Below, piece by piece: positions 8,768-15,826 of a stretch of DNA of 43,513 bases. How positions within the stretch are numbered: position 1 is the stretch's first letter; each line of letters opens with the position of its first letter. Source of the DNA: Anaerolineales bacterium (GTDB lineage: Bacteria > Chloroflexota > Anaerolineae > Anaerolineales > UBA4823); the NCBI GenBank assembly GCA_016935755.1, contig JAFGQI010000024.1:1-43513 (forward strand), written 5' to 3'. The notes below the pieces were generated by a model that was not told the DNA's origin, ran no database searches, and saw only the letters and a program-made list of their open reading frames with translations. A program made the translations under genes and the position numbers.

Positions 8768-8977
8768 ATGGAATTACAGGAAGTTGAGATCATTATCGAA
8801 AAAGACGGTCGCGTGCGCATTGAAGTGCGTGGGGTCAAAGGCGAAGCCTGCCTGGAATTGACAAAAGAACTGGAAGAAGCCCTGGGCGGTCAGATCGAGC
8901 TGCGCGAGATGACGCCAGAAGCCCTGGAGCCAAACCCCATCCAGAGCGAGACCCATCAGCAGACCAAATCCGGATGA
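8768..8977 (+). CDS. DUF2997 small protein
   Basis: This 69-residue acidic protein is of the DUF2997 type: a beta strand (VEIIIEKDGRVRIEVRGVKG) is followed by a conserved CLELTKELEEALGG helix and a disordered tail. The single cysteine at about residue 28 precedes the helix, as is common in the family. GGAGA stands about 7 bases before the ATG. The companion DUF1257 gene lies directly upstream. The function is unknown; size and position suggest a subunit or substrate of the same complex. Its C-terminal tail is rich in Glu, Pro and Gln. Confidence 0.75.
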   Translation: MELQEVEIIIEKDGRVRIEVRGVKGEACLELTKELEEALGGQIELREMTPEALEPNPIQSETHQQTKSG

Positions 8978-9016
8978 GAGGTATCCTGCGGTGGTTATCG
9001 AGAGACCTCTAGAGCT

Positions 9017-9589
9017 ATGTCTGCGCGGACTGATCGTCTGAAGATCCACCATTTTCTGCCATACAGCCGGGCGAATGGCCCTGGTGTACGCGCAGTTCTC
9101 TGGGTGCAGGGCTGCACCCTGGGCTGCCCTGGGTGCTACAACCCACTGACCCACCCACCGCAGGGTGGACAGTGGCTGGATATTGATGCAATCATGGAAA
9201 GCCTGCGCTCCCTTGGTCGAAGCATCGAAGGTCTGACTGTCAGTGGAGGAGAGCCTTTCCAACAGCCGAGTGCGCTGCTGGCCCTGTTCCAGCGTGTGCG
9301 CGCCGAAACAGACCTGTCCGTGCTGGTCTTCAGTGGATTCACCCTGGAGGAGATCCAACGCATCCCAGAGGGGCCGGACATCCTGGAACATATCGATGTG
9401 CTGATCGCCGGTCGCTATCAGGAAAATCTTCGCCTGGCGCGCGGCCTGATGGGGTCAGCCAATAAGAAAGCTCACTTACTCACCCCACGTTATTCGATGA
9501 AAGACCTTCAAGCAGTACCGGATGCGGAAGTCATCTTGACCCCCACGGGTGAAATTATGCTCAGCGGGATTGAAAATCTGATTTGGTAA
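9017..9589 (+). CDS. Small radical SAM protein, NrdG/activase-like
   Basis: The 190-residue protein has the radical SAM cluster motif C33-x3-C37-x2-C40 and the SAM-contacting GGE motif in LTVSGGEPFQQP. This is the size and layout of the compact activating enzymes for glycyl-radical enzymes (NrdG and pyruvate formate-lyase activase type). Its [4Fe-4S] cluster would cleave S-adenosylmethionine to a 5'-deoxyadenosyl radical in the cytoplasm under anoxic conditions. No glycyl-radical enzyme is encoded in the window, so its substrate may be another member of the operon. It follows the DUF2997 gene by 39 bases, a gap that contains an AGAGGT/ACCTCT dyad (8976-9009); a ribosome site is not obvious. 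The radical SAM call is firm; the activase role is inferred. Confidence 0.82.
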   Translation: MSARTDRLKIHHFLPYSRANGPGVRAVLWVQGCTLGCPGCYNPLTHPPQGGQWLDIDAIMESLRSLGRSIEGLTVSGGEPFQQPSALLALFQRVRAETDLSVLVFSGFTLEEIQRIPEGPDILEHIDVLIAGRYQENLRLARGLMGSANKKAHLLTPRYSMKDLQAVPDAEVILTPTGEIMLSGIENLIW

Positions 9590-9592
9590 ATC

Positions 9593-10312
9593 ATGATGAA
9601 TAAAAAAATCATCTTTGCTTCCATCGTATACCCAACCCGGTCATCAGAGCAAGATGCCCTGCTCCTGGCAGAGAGCCTGCGAGCCTTTGCAGGGTCTATG
9701 GCTGACCTGCCAATATGGTTTTTCTTTCCACAGATTGGCAAACCGCTCTCAAGGGTATTTCTGGAAAGGCTGCAGCCCCTGAAGGTTGAACTCACCTCTT
9801 TTGAAGCTGATCCTGAGGTGATCCGTTTTCCACTGGCAGGCGATGTCCTGGCCGCGACAACAGCGGAGGAAGCCGCCAGCCAGGAGGATATCCTGGTCTG
9901 GCTGGGCGCAAATACCCTCCTGCTGCAAGAGCCAGGCGCCTTTATCCTGGATAACAGGAAAGATATCGGCTACAGGCCGGTTCACCACACCAACATTGGT
10001 TCACCCTATATACATCCACCAGATCCATTTTGGGCCTTGATCTACCAGACCTGCCAGGTTTCCCCAGAATGCATCTTCCCGATGAAAACGCATGTGGATG
10101 GTGCAATCATCCGCCCATACTTCAACGCGAGTTCATTGGCAGTTCGTCCGAAGATGAAGCTCTTTCAACGCTGGCAAGAGGTGTTCCTGGCAGCCTTCCA
10201 CCAACCAGTTTTTGAAAATTTCTACCGTCAGGATCAGCGTTATGCCATTTTTATGCACCAGGCTGTCCTGGCAGGGGTCATCCTCGCAAGCCTCGCTCCC
10301 AACCGGATGTAA
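9593..10312 (+). CDS. Unknown protein, likely truncated by an in-frame stop
   Basis: The frame gives 239 residues that I do not recognise. It opens MMNKKIIFASIVYPTRS, an alternating hydrophobic start typical of an alpha/beta Rossmann-like fold, and contains HHTNIGSPY and an EDILVWLGANTLLL segment that vaguely recall nucleotide-sugar or glycosyltransferase-type folds. The ATG at 9593 (or 9596) lies 3 bases after the radical SAM gene, so it shares the transcript. The TAA at 10310-10312 is followed in the same frame by 62 further codons that look coding, up to a TGA at 10499. The intact protein would be 302 residues. The stop may be a mutation, a sequencing error or a recoded codon. Confidence 0.6.
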   Translation: MMNKKIIFASIVYPTRSSEQDALLLAESLRAFAGSMADLPIWFFFPQIGKPLSRVFLERLQPLKVELTSFEADPEVIRFPLAGDVLAATTAEEAASQEDILVWLGANTLLLQEPGAFILDNRKDIGYRPVHHTNIGSPYIHPPDPFWALIYQTCQVSPECIFPMKTHVDGAIIRPYFNASSLAVRPKMKLFQRWQEVFLAAFHQPVFENFYRQDQRYAIFMHQAVLAGVILASLAPNRM

Positions 10313-10501
10313 GAGCTGCCCTCCACCTACAATTACCCCATGCACCTGTATGCTGAAGATACCACCGGACAGCGCCCGGCTGGAATAGAAGAACTGGTGA
10401 CTGTACGTCACGAGAGCTTCTATGAGGACCCCGATTGGATCACAAAAATACCCGCCAATAAACCCCTCAAGCAGTGGCTCAAGGAACGGCTGCTGCCCTG
10501 A
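10313..10501 (+). pseudogene. In-frame 3' remainder of the preceding unknown gene
   Basis: Directly after the TAA the same frame stays open for 62 codons and ends in TGA (10499-10501). The translation starts ELPSTYNYPMHLY and ends KQWLKERLLP, with balanced composition and no low-complexity look. A sequence so protein-like in exactly the frame of the upstream gene is best explained as its original C-terminus, cut off by a single-codon change (TAT or TAC to TAA would do it). No start codon with a ribosome site is present, so it is unlikely to be translated independently. Confidence 0.6.
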
Positions 10502-10531
10502 ATCTTTGCGATTATTTGCGCCTGGCGCTGG

Positions 10532-11734
10532 CTAGATCTGACCTAAGGCCTTTTCAAGGTCAGCCAGGATATCCTCGACCGCCTCGATCCCTGCCGAAAG
10601 GCGCACCAATCCATCCGTGATGCCCACCCGAGAGCGCTCCTCAGGCGTCAGGCTGCGATGAGACGAGGTCGACGGATGCAGCACCAGGGTGTAGATGTCT
10701 CCCAGGGTGGTGGCTGGCAGGCATAATTCCAGCGCGTCCATGAAGCGGTAAGCCGTGTTTTTATCTGCCCCGGCAATTTCAAATGAGAGGACGCCGCCAA
10801 AGCCCCGATCCCCAAACAAGCGCCGGGCCAGCTCGTGCTGTGGATGCTCAGGCAATCCGGGATAATTGACCCTGGCGACCCGCGGGTGACCGCACAGCCA
10901 TTCTGCAATGCGCTGGGCATTCTGGCACTGCTGGCGCATGCGGAGCGGAAGAGTCTTCAAGCCGCGCAGCGCCAGCCAGGCTTCGAACGGTCCTAAAACG
11001 CTGCCGACCAGTTTATTCATCTCAAAGAGTATCTGCTGGTTTGCAGCAGAAGTCACCACTACTCCTGCCAGCACATCGCCATGCCCCGAAAGGTATTTGG
11101 TGACGCTGTGGACGGCATAATCGGCCCCATGTTCAAGCGGGCGAAAAAGATAAGGAGAGGCGAAGGTGTTGTCCACCAGCAGCGCTGCCCCACAGCCATG
11201 CGCCAGATCAGCCAGGGCCGAGGTTTCGGCAATCTTGAGCAGCGGGTTGGAGATCGTCTCCACAAACAAGAGCGTGGGATGCGTTTCCTGTAAGGTCGCA
11301 GCAACTATCTGCAAATTGGTAGCATCAACCATGTGAACCTGAACACCCAGGTGCTGGAACAACTGTCTTAACAGGCTGTAGGTAGCGCCATACAGGTCTA
11401 ACGCGGCGACAATTGTTGCCCCTACCTGCGCACCAGCTGCCAGCAGAGCAGCATGGATCGCGGCCATGCCAGAAGCATACGCCTGCGCCGCCTCCCCACC
11501 CTCCAGGCTGGCGACTGCCTGCTCGAAGGCATTCACGGTAGGATTAGCATAGCGCAGATACACATACCCCCGGCGCTCCCCAGCAAAAACAGCGTCCATC
11601 TCGGCCATACTCTCATATGAGTACCCCACTGTGGGCCAAATAGGTGTTGAGACAGGGAAATATTCTCCAGCGGGCATGCGCTCGCCGGCATGCACCGCGC
11701 GGGTTTCAAATGTTTTCTTGGGAGCTTTATCCAT
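10532..11734 (-). CDS. PLP-dependent Cys/Met-metabolism enzyme (gamma-synthase/lyase family)
   Basis: This 400-residue enzyme belongs to the trans-sulfuration family (cystathionine gamma-synthase, methionine gamma-lyase, O-acetylhomoserine sulfhydrylase). Seen directly are the RYANPT motif (61-66), the phosphate-binding AYASGM (85-90), DNTFASPY (188-195), the PLP lysine K213 in HSVTKYLSGHGD, and the C-terminal R-L-S-A-G-I-E segment that contacts the substrate carboxylate. It would use PLP in the cytoplasm for gamma-elimination or gamma-replacement on homoserine esters or methionine. Which reaction cannot be settled from sequence alone. GGGGAGGATAGG directly before the ATG is a strong ribosome site. 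It is the last gene of the minus-strand run, 14 bases after the GMC oxidoreductase. Its 3' end converges on the interrupted plus-strand gene. Confidence 0.85.
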   Translation of the reverse strand: MDKAPKKTFETRAVHAGERMPAGEYFPVSTPIWPTVGYSYESMAEMDAVFAGERRGYVYLRYANPTVNAFEQAVASLEGGEAAQAYASGMAAIHAALLAAGAQVGATIVAALDLYGATYSLLRQLFQHLGVQVHMVDATNLQIVAATLQETHPTLLFVETISNPLLKIAETSALADLAHGCGAALLVDNTFASPYLFRPLEHGADYAVHSVTKYLSGHGDVLAGVVVTSAANQQILFEMNKLVGSVLGPFEAWLALRGLKTLPLRMRQQCQNAQRIAEWLCGHPRVARVNYPGLPEHPQHELARRLFGDRGFGGVLSFEIAGADKNTAYRFMDALELCLPATTLGDIYTLVLHPSTSSHRSLTPEERSRVGITDGLVRLSAGIEAVEDILADLEKALGQI

Positions 11735-11748
11735 CCTATCCTCCCCGG

Positions 11749-13317
11749 TTATTCATTCTTACCAAACCGGCTTATCGCGCGTTCCGCCAGGGCAGTAATC
11801 GTCAGGCTGGGGTTCACGCCTACGTTCGCCGGGATAGCCGAGCCATCCACCACATACATCCCTGGATAACCAAAAACCTGATGATTAGCGTCAATGACCC
11901 CCTGTTCCGAATCTGCGCCAATCGGGCAGCCGCCCAGGATGTGCGCTGTGACTGACATATTCAGCACACTTTCAATGGAGGAATTATGCGGGATGCCATC
12001 CGAAACTCGAGCAAAGGTGCGGGCAGCCCGGTTAGCTTCAGGAATGTAGACAGGGGCTCTTCTCCCAGAGTGGACCTGCGATTGCAGACCAGGGCGAAAA
12101 CCGCTGAAGAAACCCCGCCCCCAGCCGAACGCCATCTGATTATCCAGGTTCTGCATGGTTGAGATCAGGGAAATGCGTTTATACCAATCGCGTCTGATCC
12201 GCAGAGAGGCAGTGGATTCCAATGGATGCAGCAGATACATACCAAATGTCTTCAGGGCGCGCAGCAGGGGATTTTCACTATCCACCAGCGGACTGGCATA
12301 CAGCTTCATAAACCAGTAGCTGGGCGGCAGGCGGTTCTGGGTAATATGAGTGAACTCATTGGCATGAAAGTCCGATGAGATCGCTGGTCCTCGGGTCAGG
12401 TCAAGCAGTTCATCCCGCGCCAGCACCGCTGTGATAGCCTCGGAATTGGTGCGCACCCGCTGCCCTAAAAAGGGGGAAAGATTGGGCAGCGTACCAGCCT
12501 GGCGGCAGCGGAACAGCAGTTCCAGGGTGCCCAAAACACCAGCCGCAAAAACAACATAACGCGCCTGCAGGGGTGCGAAAACCTGCTTCCGATCCAATGG
12601 ATTCGCCATCTCAACCTGGTAGCCGCCATCCATTGGTCGAACCAGGGTGGCCTTGCGCAGCGGTAGAATATGGGCGCCGAGCTTCTCAGCCAGGTAGAGA
12701 TAGTTTTTATCCAGGGTGTTCTTGGCATTATGCGGGCAGCCCGCCAGGCAGGCGCCGCACTGGATGCAGCCTTTGCGAGACGGCCCTTCGCCTCCAAAGT
12801 ATGGGTCGGGGGTCTCTTCTTCTGGCCCGAAGAAAATTCCCAACGAGATCGGGCCATAGCTTGCGCCAACCCCCATGTCTTCGGCGGCCTGCTGCAGCCA
12901 TTCATCTTGAAGATGCCGCGTCGGACAGGTTACGCGGCCCAGCATTTGAGCTGCGGTCTGATAATGTGGCCTCAGTTCAGCTTCCCAGTCGATCCCCAGG
13001 CCAGACCATGCTGGATCCTGGTAGAAGGCTTGCTTAGGTTCAAGCAGCACGGCCGCGTACACCAGGCTGCCGCCGCCCACGCCCACCCCACCGACGATAT
13101 TGACATGGCGAAAGAAGCGCTGGTAAAAAAGGCCTCGCATCCCCAGGCCTGGCATCCAGAACAGGTCACGCATGGAGGTGTTTGCTTTCTCGATGGCAGG
13201 ATCATCAAAGCGGCGCCCTTGCTCCAAAACCGCTACGCGATAGCCTTTCTCACTCAGGCGCAAGGCTGCCACGCTGCCGCCGAAGCCCGAGCCAATCACG
13301 ATCGCATCATAATCCAT
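11749..13317 (-). CDS. GMC-family FAD oxidoreductase with a cysteine cluster
   Basis: This 522-residue flavoprotein begins MDYDAIVIGSGFGGS, the Rossmann FAD-binding motif, with the adenine-binding E32 in AVLEQG. NIVGGVGVGGGSLVY (73-87) is the GMC flavin loop, and the C-terminal NPSLTITALAERA segment is the second GMC signature. It resembles the cholesterol-oxidase-like branch, which oxidises alcohol groups of hydrophobic substrates. A C184-x2-C187-x2-C190-x3-C194 motif reads like a ferredoxin site. The ATG at 13317 removes 19 upstream residues that belong to the neighbouring frame. The gene overlaps the small upstream gene by 11 bases. There is no signal peptide, so it is cytoplasmic. Substrate and electron acceptor are unknown. 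Confidence 0.85.
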   Translation of the reverse strand: MDYDAIVIGSGFGGSVAALRLSEKGYRVAVLEQGRRFDDPAIEKANTSMRDLFWMPGLGMRGLFYQRFFRHVNIVGGVGVGGGSLVYAAVLLEPKQAFYQDPAWSGLGIDWEAELRPHYQTAAQMLGRVTCPTRHLQDEWLQQAAEDMGVGASYGPISLGIFFGPEEETPDPYFGGEGPSRKGCIQCGACLAGCPHNAKNTLDKNYLYLAEKLGAHILPLRKATLVRPMDGGYQVEMANPLDRKQVFAPLQARYVVFAAGVLGTLELLFRCRQAGTLPNLSPFLGQRVRTNSEAITAVLARDELLDLTRGPAISSDFHANEFTHITQNRLPPSYWFMKLYASPLVDSENPLLRALKTFGMYLLHPLESTASLRIRRDWYKRISLISTMQNLDNQMAFGWGRGFFSGFRPGLQSQVHSGRRAPVYIPEANRAARTFARVSDGIPHNSSIESVLNMSVTAHILGGCPIGADSEQGVIDANHQVFGYPGMYVVDGSAIPANVGVNPSLTITALAERAISRFGKNE

Positions 13318-13783
13318 CCAGGCTCTCCCGCTGCTGCAAAATGAAGGGGAAAGGCAGCCGCTTGAACGGTCCAACCTCCGCCAGGGTCATCCCAAGCACG
13401 TGCTGTGCATCGATGCGGCGCAGCTCGTCCACAATCCAGGGCCACGGAAAAGGATTGCCTTTCTGGTAGCGAAACGCCAGGCCAGGTTTGCCATCCAGAT
13501 AGGAGGTTTGCTCGACAAATACCATCGGAAAGCGCTTCTCATAATTCCCCTTATGCACAACGATGTTAATGGCATTCCCGGAGTCGATTTCTTTTCCCCA
13601 CCAACCCCCCAGCCCAGTGATTGCCAGCAGCGGCCCCCACAGGCTGCATAGCCACCCTGGCCCTACAAAAATACCGCGAAAAAGACCGCTCATGGAAGCG
13701 GCCTCTGGCGGAGATAATGTGCAGAACAGCTTGCGAATTTCGCCCACAGACAACTGGTTGAGGCGTTCGACCTGGTTATTCAC
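13307..13783 (-). CDS. Small protein paired with the GMC oxidoreductase, unknown function
   Basis: I do not recognise this 158-residue protein with confidence. It contains GGWWGKEID, then FRYQKGNPFPWPWIVDELRR and HVLGMTLAEVG, and ends LPFPFILQQRE, a pattern of short strands with W/G turns that recalls small ligand-binding barrels (GXWXG/DUF4334-like), but this is a weak impression. The start is the GTG at 13783: AGGAGG stands about 6 bases before it, while the longer open frame (to 13984) runs into the GH105 gene. Its 3' end overlaps the GMC gene by 11 bases, so the two are translationally coupled and probably act together, perhaps on a hydrophobic substrate. Confidence 0.65.
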   Translation of the reverse strand: MNNQVERLNQLSVGEIRKLFCTLSPPEAASMSGLFRGIFVGPGWLCSLWGPLLAITGLGGWWGKEIDSGNAINIVVHKGNYEKRFPMVFVEQTSYLDGKPGLAFRYQKGNPFPWPWIVDELRRIDAQHVLGMTLAEVGPFKRLPFPFILQQRESLDGL

Positions 13784-13828
13784 CTGCACCTCCTGTATGA
13801 GGCTTGCCGAAAACTTGTGACAGGTGTG

Positions 13829-13837
13829 ATTATACCA
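13829..13837 (-). promoter_or_regulatory. Extended -10 promoter for the GMC operon
   Basis: Read on the minus strand, TGGTATAAT is a perfect TGn extended -10 element. No good -35 is seen 17 bases upstream, where the sequence is the end of the GH105 gene, but extended -10 promoters often do without one. The start would be near 13822, about 40 bases before the GTG of the small gene. No terminator is visible between this site and the GH105 stop, so the long operon may also read through. Confidence 0.45.
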
Positions 13838-13845
13838 GCAGGGCG

Positions 13846-14976
13846 CTAAAGTCTCTCCATTTCCACGCTGGCGAACATAAAAGCTCCAGTACCCTTGTGA
13901 TCGTCTGCGACCACTTTTTCGTTGATGTAATATTGAAATGAACCATCTCGATACGGCTTGCCCCCTAAACCAGCCCCAAAACAAATCCCCGTCAGGCTCA
14001 CCAGACCATGGTCGTCAACTTTGATAAAGGCGTTCAAAATACCATCATAAGCCCGTTGGGCAGCTTTGAGTAATTCGATAGGGAGATAACCCAAGCGCAC
14101 ACCCTTCGCCAGAGCATAGGCAAACATACAGGAAGCCGAGGCCTCCAGATAGTTCCCCGGGCGCGCCCCCTGGTCAAGCACCTGGAACCACACCCCGCTG
14201 GCCTGATCCTGCACCTTTATCACCGCAGGGGCCAGCCGCTGCAGCACTGCATGGATTTCATCTCGCCGGGGATATTCTGGAGGTAAGAATTCCAGCGAAT
14301 CCACCAGCGCCATCATATACCAGCCAATAGCTCTGCCCCAAAAATTGGCTGAACGACCGGTTTCAGGATCAGCCCAGCTCTGCTGGCGGCGCTCATCCCA
14401 ACCGTGATAGAGCAGACCGGAGCGTTCATCACGAGTATGCTCTTCGACCAACAGGATTTCCTGGACGGCGTCCGCGTAAGCCTGCGGCTCGTCGAACCGC
14501 CGGGCAAATTCGACCAGAAATGGCGCTGACATGTAGACGCCATCCAGCCATAGTTGATGCGGATAGATCTGCTTATGCCAAAAGCCGCCTTCACGGGTGC
14601 GCGGATGGGTCTGGAGCTGTTTGCGCAATAGTTCTGCTGCAAGACGGTAGCGTTCTTCTCCGGTTTGTTCGAACAGGGTGAAGAGCAGTTTGCCCTGATT
14701 GATCTGGTCGATGTTATATTCATCCAGGCGATAGGTGCGAATGCTCCCATCTGGCAGGATAAACTGGTCCATATTATTTTTCAGGTATTCCCAGTAGCAT
14801 GCTTTGCCCGATTTGAGCCAAACCTGTTCAACCCCCTTCAACAATACACCAGCTTCATAACACCATTTTGATTCAGCCTGAGGGTACCGAGCAGCCGCAG
14901 CGTTCGCCATACGCTCTGACCAGGGAGGCTGGATGGGTGGAGGTGGAGTTTGATTCAGCGAAGAGTGTTCTACCAT
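13846..14976 (-). CDS. GH105 unsaturated rhamnogalacturonyl hydrolase (YteR-like)
   Basis: This 376-residue enzyme fits glycoside hydrolase family 105, which removes the 4,5-unsaturated galacturonate from the non-reducing end of rhamnogalacturonan oligomers left by lyases (EC 3.2.1.172). The (alpha/alpha)6-barrel hallmarks are visible: QLWLDGVYM with the catalytic-type aspartate at D145 and, later, FWGRAIGWYMMALVDSL. There is no signal peptide, so it works in the cytoplasm on imported oligosaccharides. AAGGAGG stands 5 bases before the ATG at 14976; a GTG one codon earlier is possible. It is the last clear member of the pectin operon, 11 bases after the SDR gene. The product, unsaturated galacturonate, would feed the KdgF/isomerase/KduD route. 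Confidence 0.88.
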   Translation of the reverse strand: MVEHSSLNQTPPPPIQPPWSERMANAAAARYPQAESKWCYEAGVLLKGVEQVWLKSGKACYWEYLKNNMDQFILPDGSIRTYRLDEYNIDQINQGKLLFTLFEQTGEERYRLAAELLRKQLQTHPRTREGGFWHKQIYPHQLWLDGVYMSAPFLVEFARRFDEPQAYADAVQEILLVEEHTRDERSGLLYHGWDERRQQSWADPETGRSANFWGRAIGWYMMALVDSLEFLPPEYPRRDEIHAVLQRLAPAVIKVQDQASGVWFQVLDQGARPGNYLEASASCMFAYALAKGVRLGYLPIELLKAAQRAYDGILNAFIKVDDHGLVSLTGICFGAGLGGKPYRDGSFQYYINEKVVADDHKGTGAFMFASVEMERL

Positions 14977-14987
14977 CACATCCTCCT

Positions 14988-15815
14988 TTACACGCCGCTA
15001 AAAGCTGAAAATCCGCCATCTACCGGCACAACCACTCCGCTGACAAAGCTGGCGCCAGGCGAAACCAGCCACAGCAGGGTGCTGAGCAAATCCTCCGGCG
15101 CGCCCAGGCGGCCTTGTGGAGTATGGCTGATAATTTGCTGTCCGCGAGTGGTCCATTCGCCAGTTTGCGGATCAGTCAGCAGGTAGCGATTCTGTTCGGT
15201 CAAAAAGAAGCCGGGAGCAATGGCGTTGACGCGGATCTTGGGCGAATACTCCTGAGCCAGGTGAACCGCCAGCCATTGGGTGAAATTGCTCACTGCTGCT
15301 TTAGCCGCCGAGTAAGCCGGGATGCGTGTCAATGGACGCAAAGCGTTCATTGAAGAGATATTCACAATTACTCCCTCACCCTGTTCAGCCATCTGCCGCC
15401 CGAATACCTGACAGGGCAGAAGCGTTCCGATCATATTAAGGTCGAAGACCTGCTCCAGCGCCTGGCGCGGCAGATCAAAAAAGTGTAAATCAGCAGAAGT
15501 AGTGGCTTGCTTCTTATTGCCTCCGGCGCCGTTGACCAGGATATCCACCTGCCCAAAGGCCTGCAACACAAAGCGGGCCGCTTTATCAATCGAATCCAGG
15601 TCAAGAACATCACAGCCTAAACCAATCGCCTCCTGGTGGTGGTCTGTGATCTGGCCCGCTACTCTCTGGGCAGCTTCAGGCAGCAAATCCAGGACAGCCA
15701 CTTTTGCTCCCGCCTCTGCCAGCGCCTGGCACATGGCTGAACACAAAACCCCACCCCCGCCTGTGACAACCGCCACCTTTCCAGAAATCCCGAATAATGA
15801 GGGGATTGCATCCAT
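14988..15815 (-). CDS. SDR oxidoreductase, probable D-mannonate oxidoreductase (UxuB/YjmF-like)
   Basis: The 275-residue short-chain dehydrogenase has a nucleotide motif at TGGGGVLC (18-25), NGAGG (95-99), catalytic S154/S155, Y168 and K172, and the stretch FFLTEQNRYLL followed by HTPQGRLGAPEDLL that marks the fructuronate reductase branch of SDRs (Bacillus YjmF type). It would reduce fructuronate to mannonate with NADH. The operon also carries UxaE upstream, whose product is fructuronate, so the two steps connect. The last residue of the glycine motif is Cys25 where glycine is usual. AGGAG stands 8 bases before the ATG. The next enzyme, mannonate dehydratase (UxuA), is not in the window. The exact substrate is inferred from context. 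Confidence 0.78.
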   Translation of the reverse strand: MDAIPSLFGISGKVAVVTGGGGVLCSAMCQALAEAGAKVAVLDLLPEAAQRVAGQITDHHQEAIGLGCDVLDLDSIDKAARFVLQAFGQVDILVNGAGGNKKQATTSADLHFFDLPRQALEQVFDLNMIGTLLPCQVFGRQMAEQGEGVIVNISSMNALRPLTRIPAYSAAKAAVSNFTQWLAVHLAQEYSPKIRVNAIAPGFFLTEQNRYLLTDPQTGEWTTRGQQIISHTPQGRLGAPEDLLSTLLWLVSPGASFVSGVVVPVDGGFSAFSGV

Positions 15816-15826
15816 GTTGCTTCTCC

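Noticed and set aside
10502..10531. GCGCC/GGCGC dyad between converging genes as a terminator
   Set aside because: The arms leave a one-base loop, which cannot form a hairpin, and no T tract follows.
12670..13344. A 224-residue plus-strand frame opposite the GMC oxidoreductase
   Set aside because: It is antisense to a gene with clear flavin motifs and shows no recognisable domain or ribosome site.
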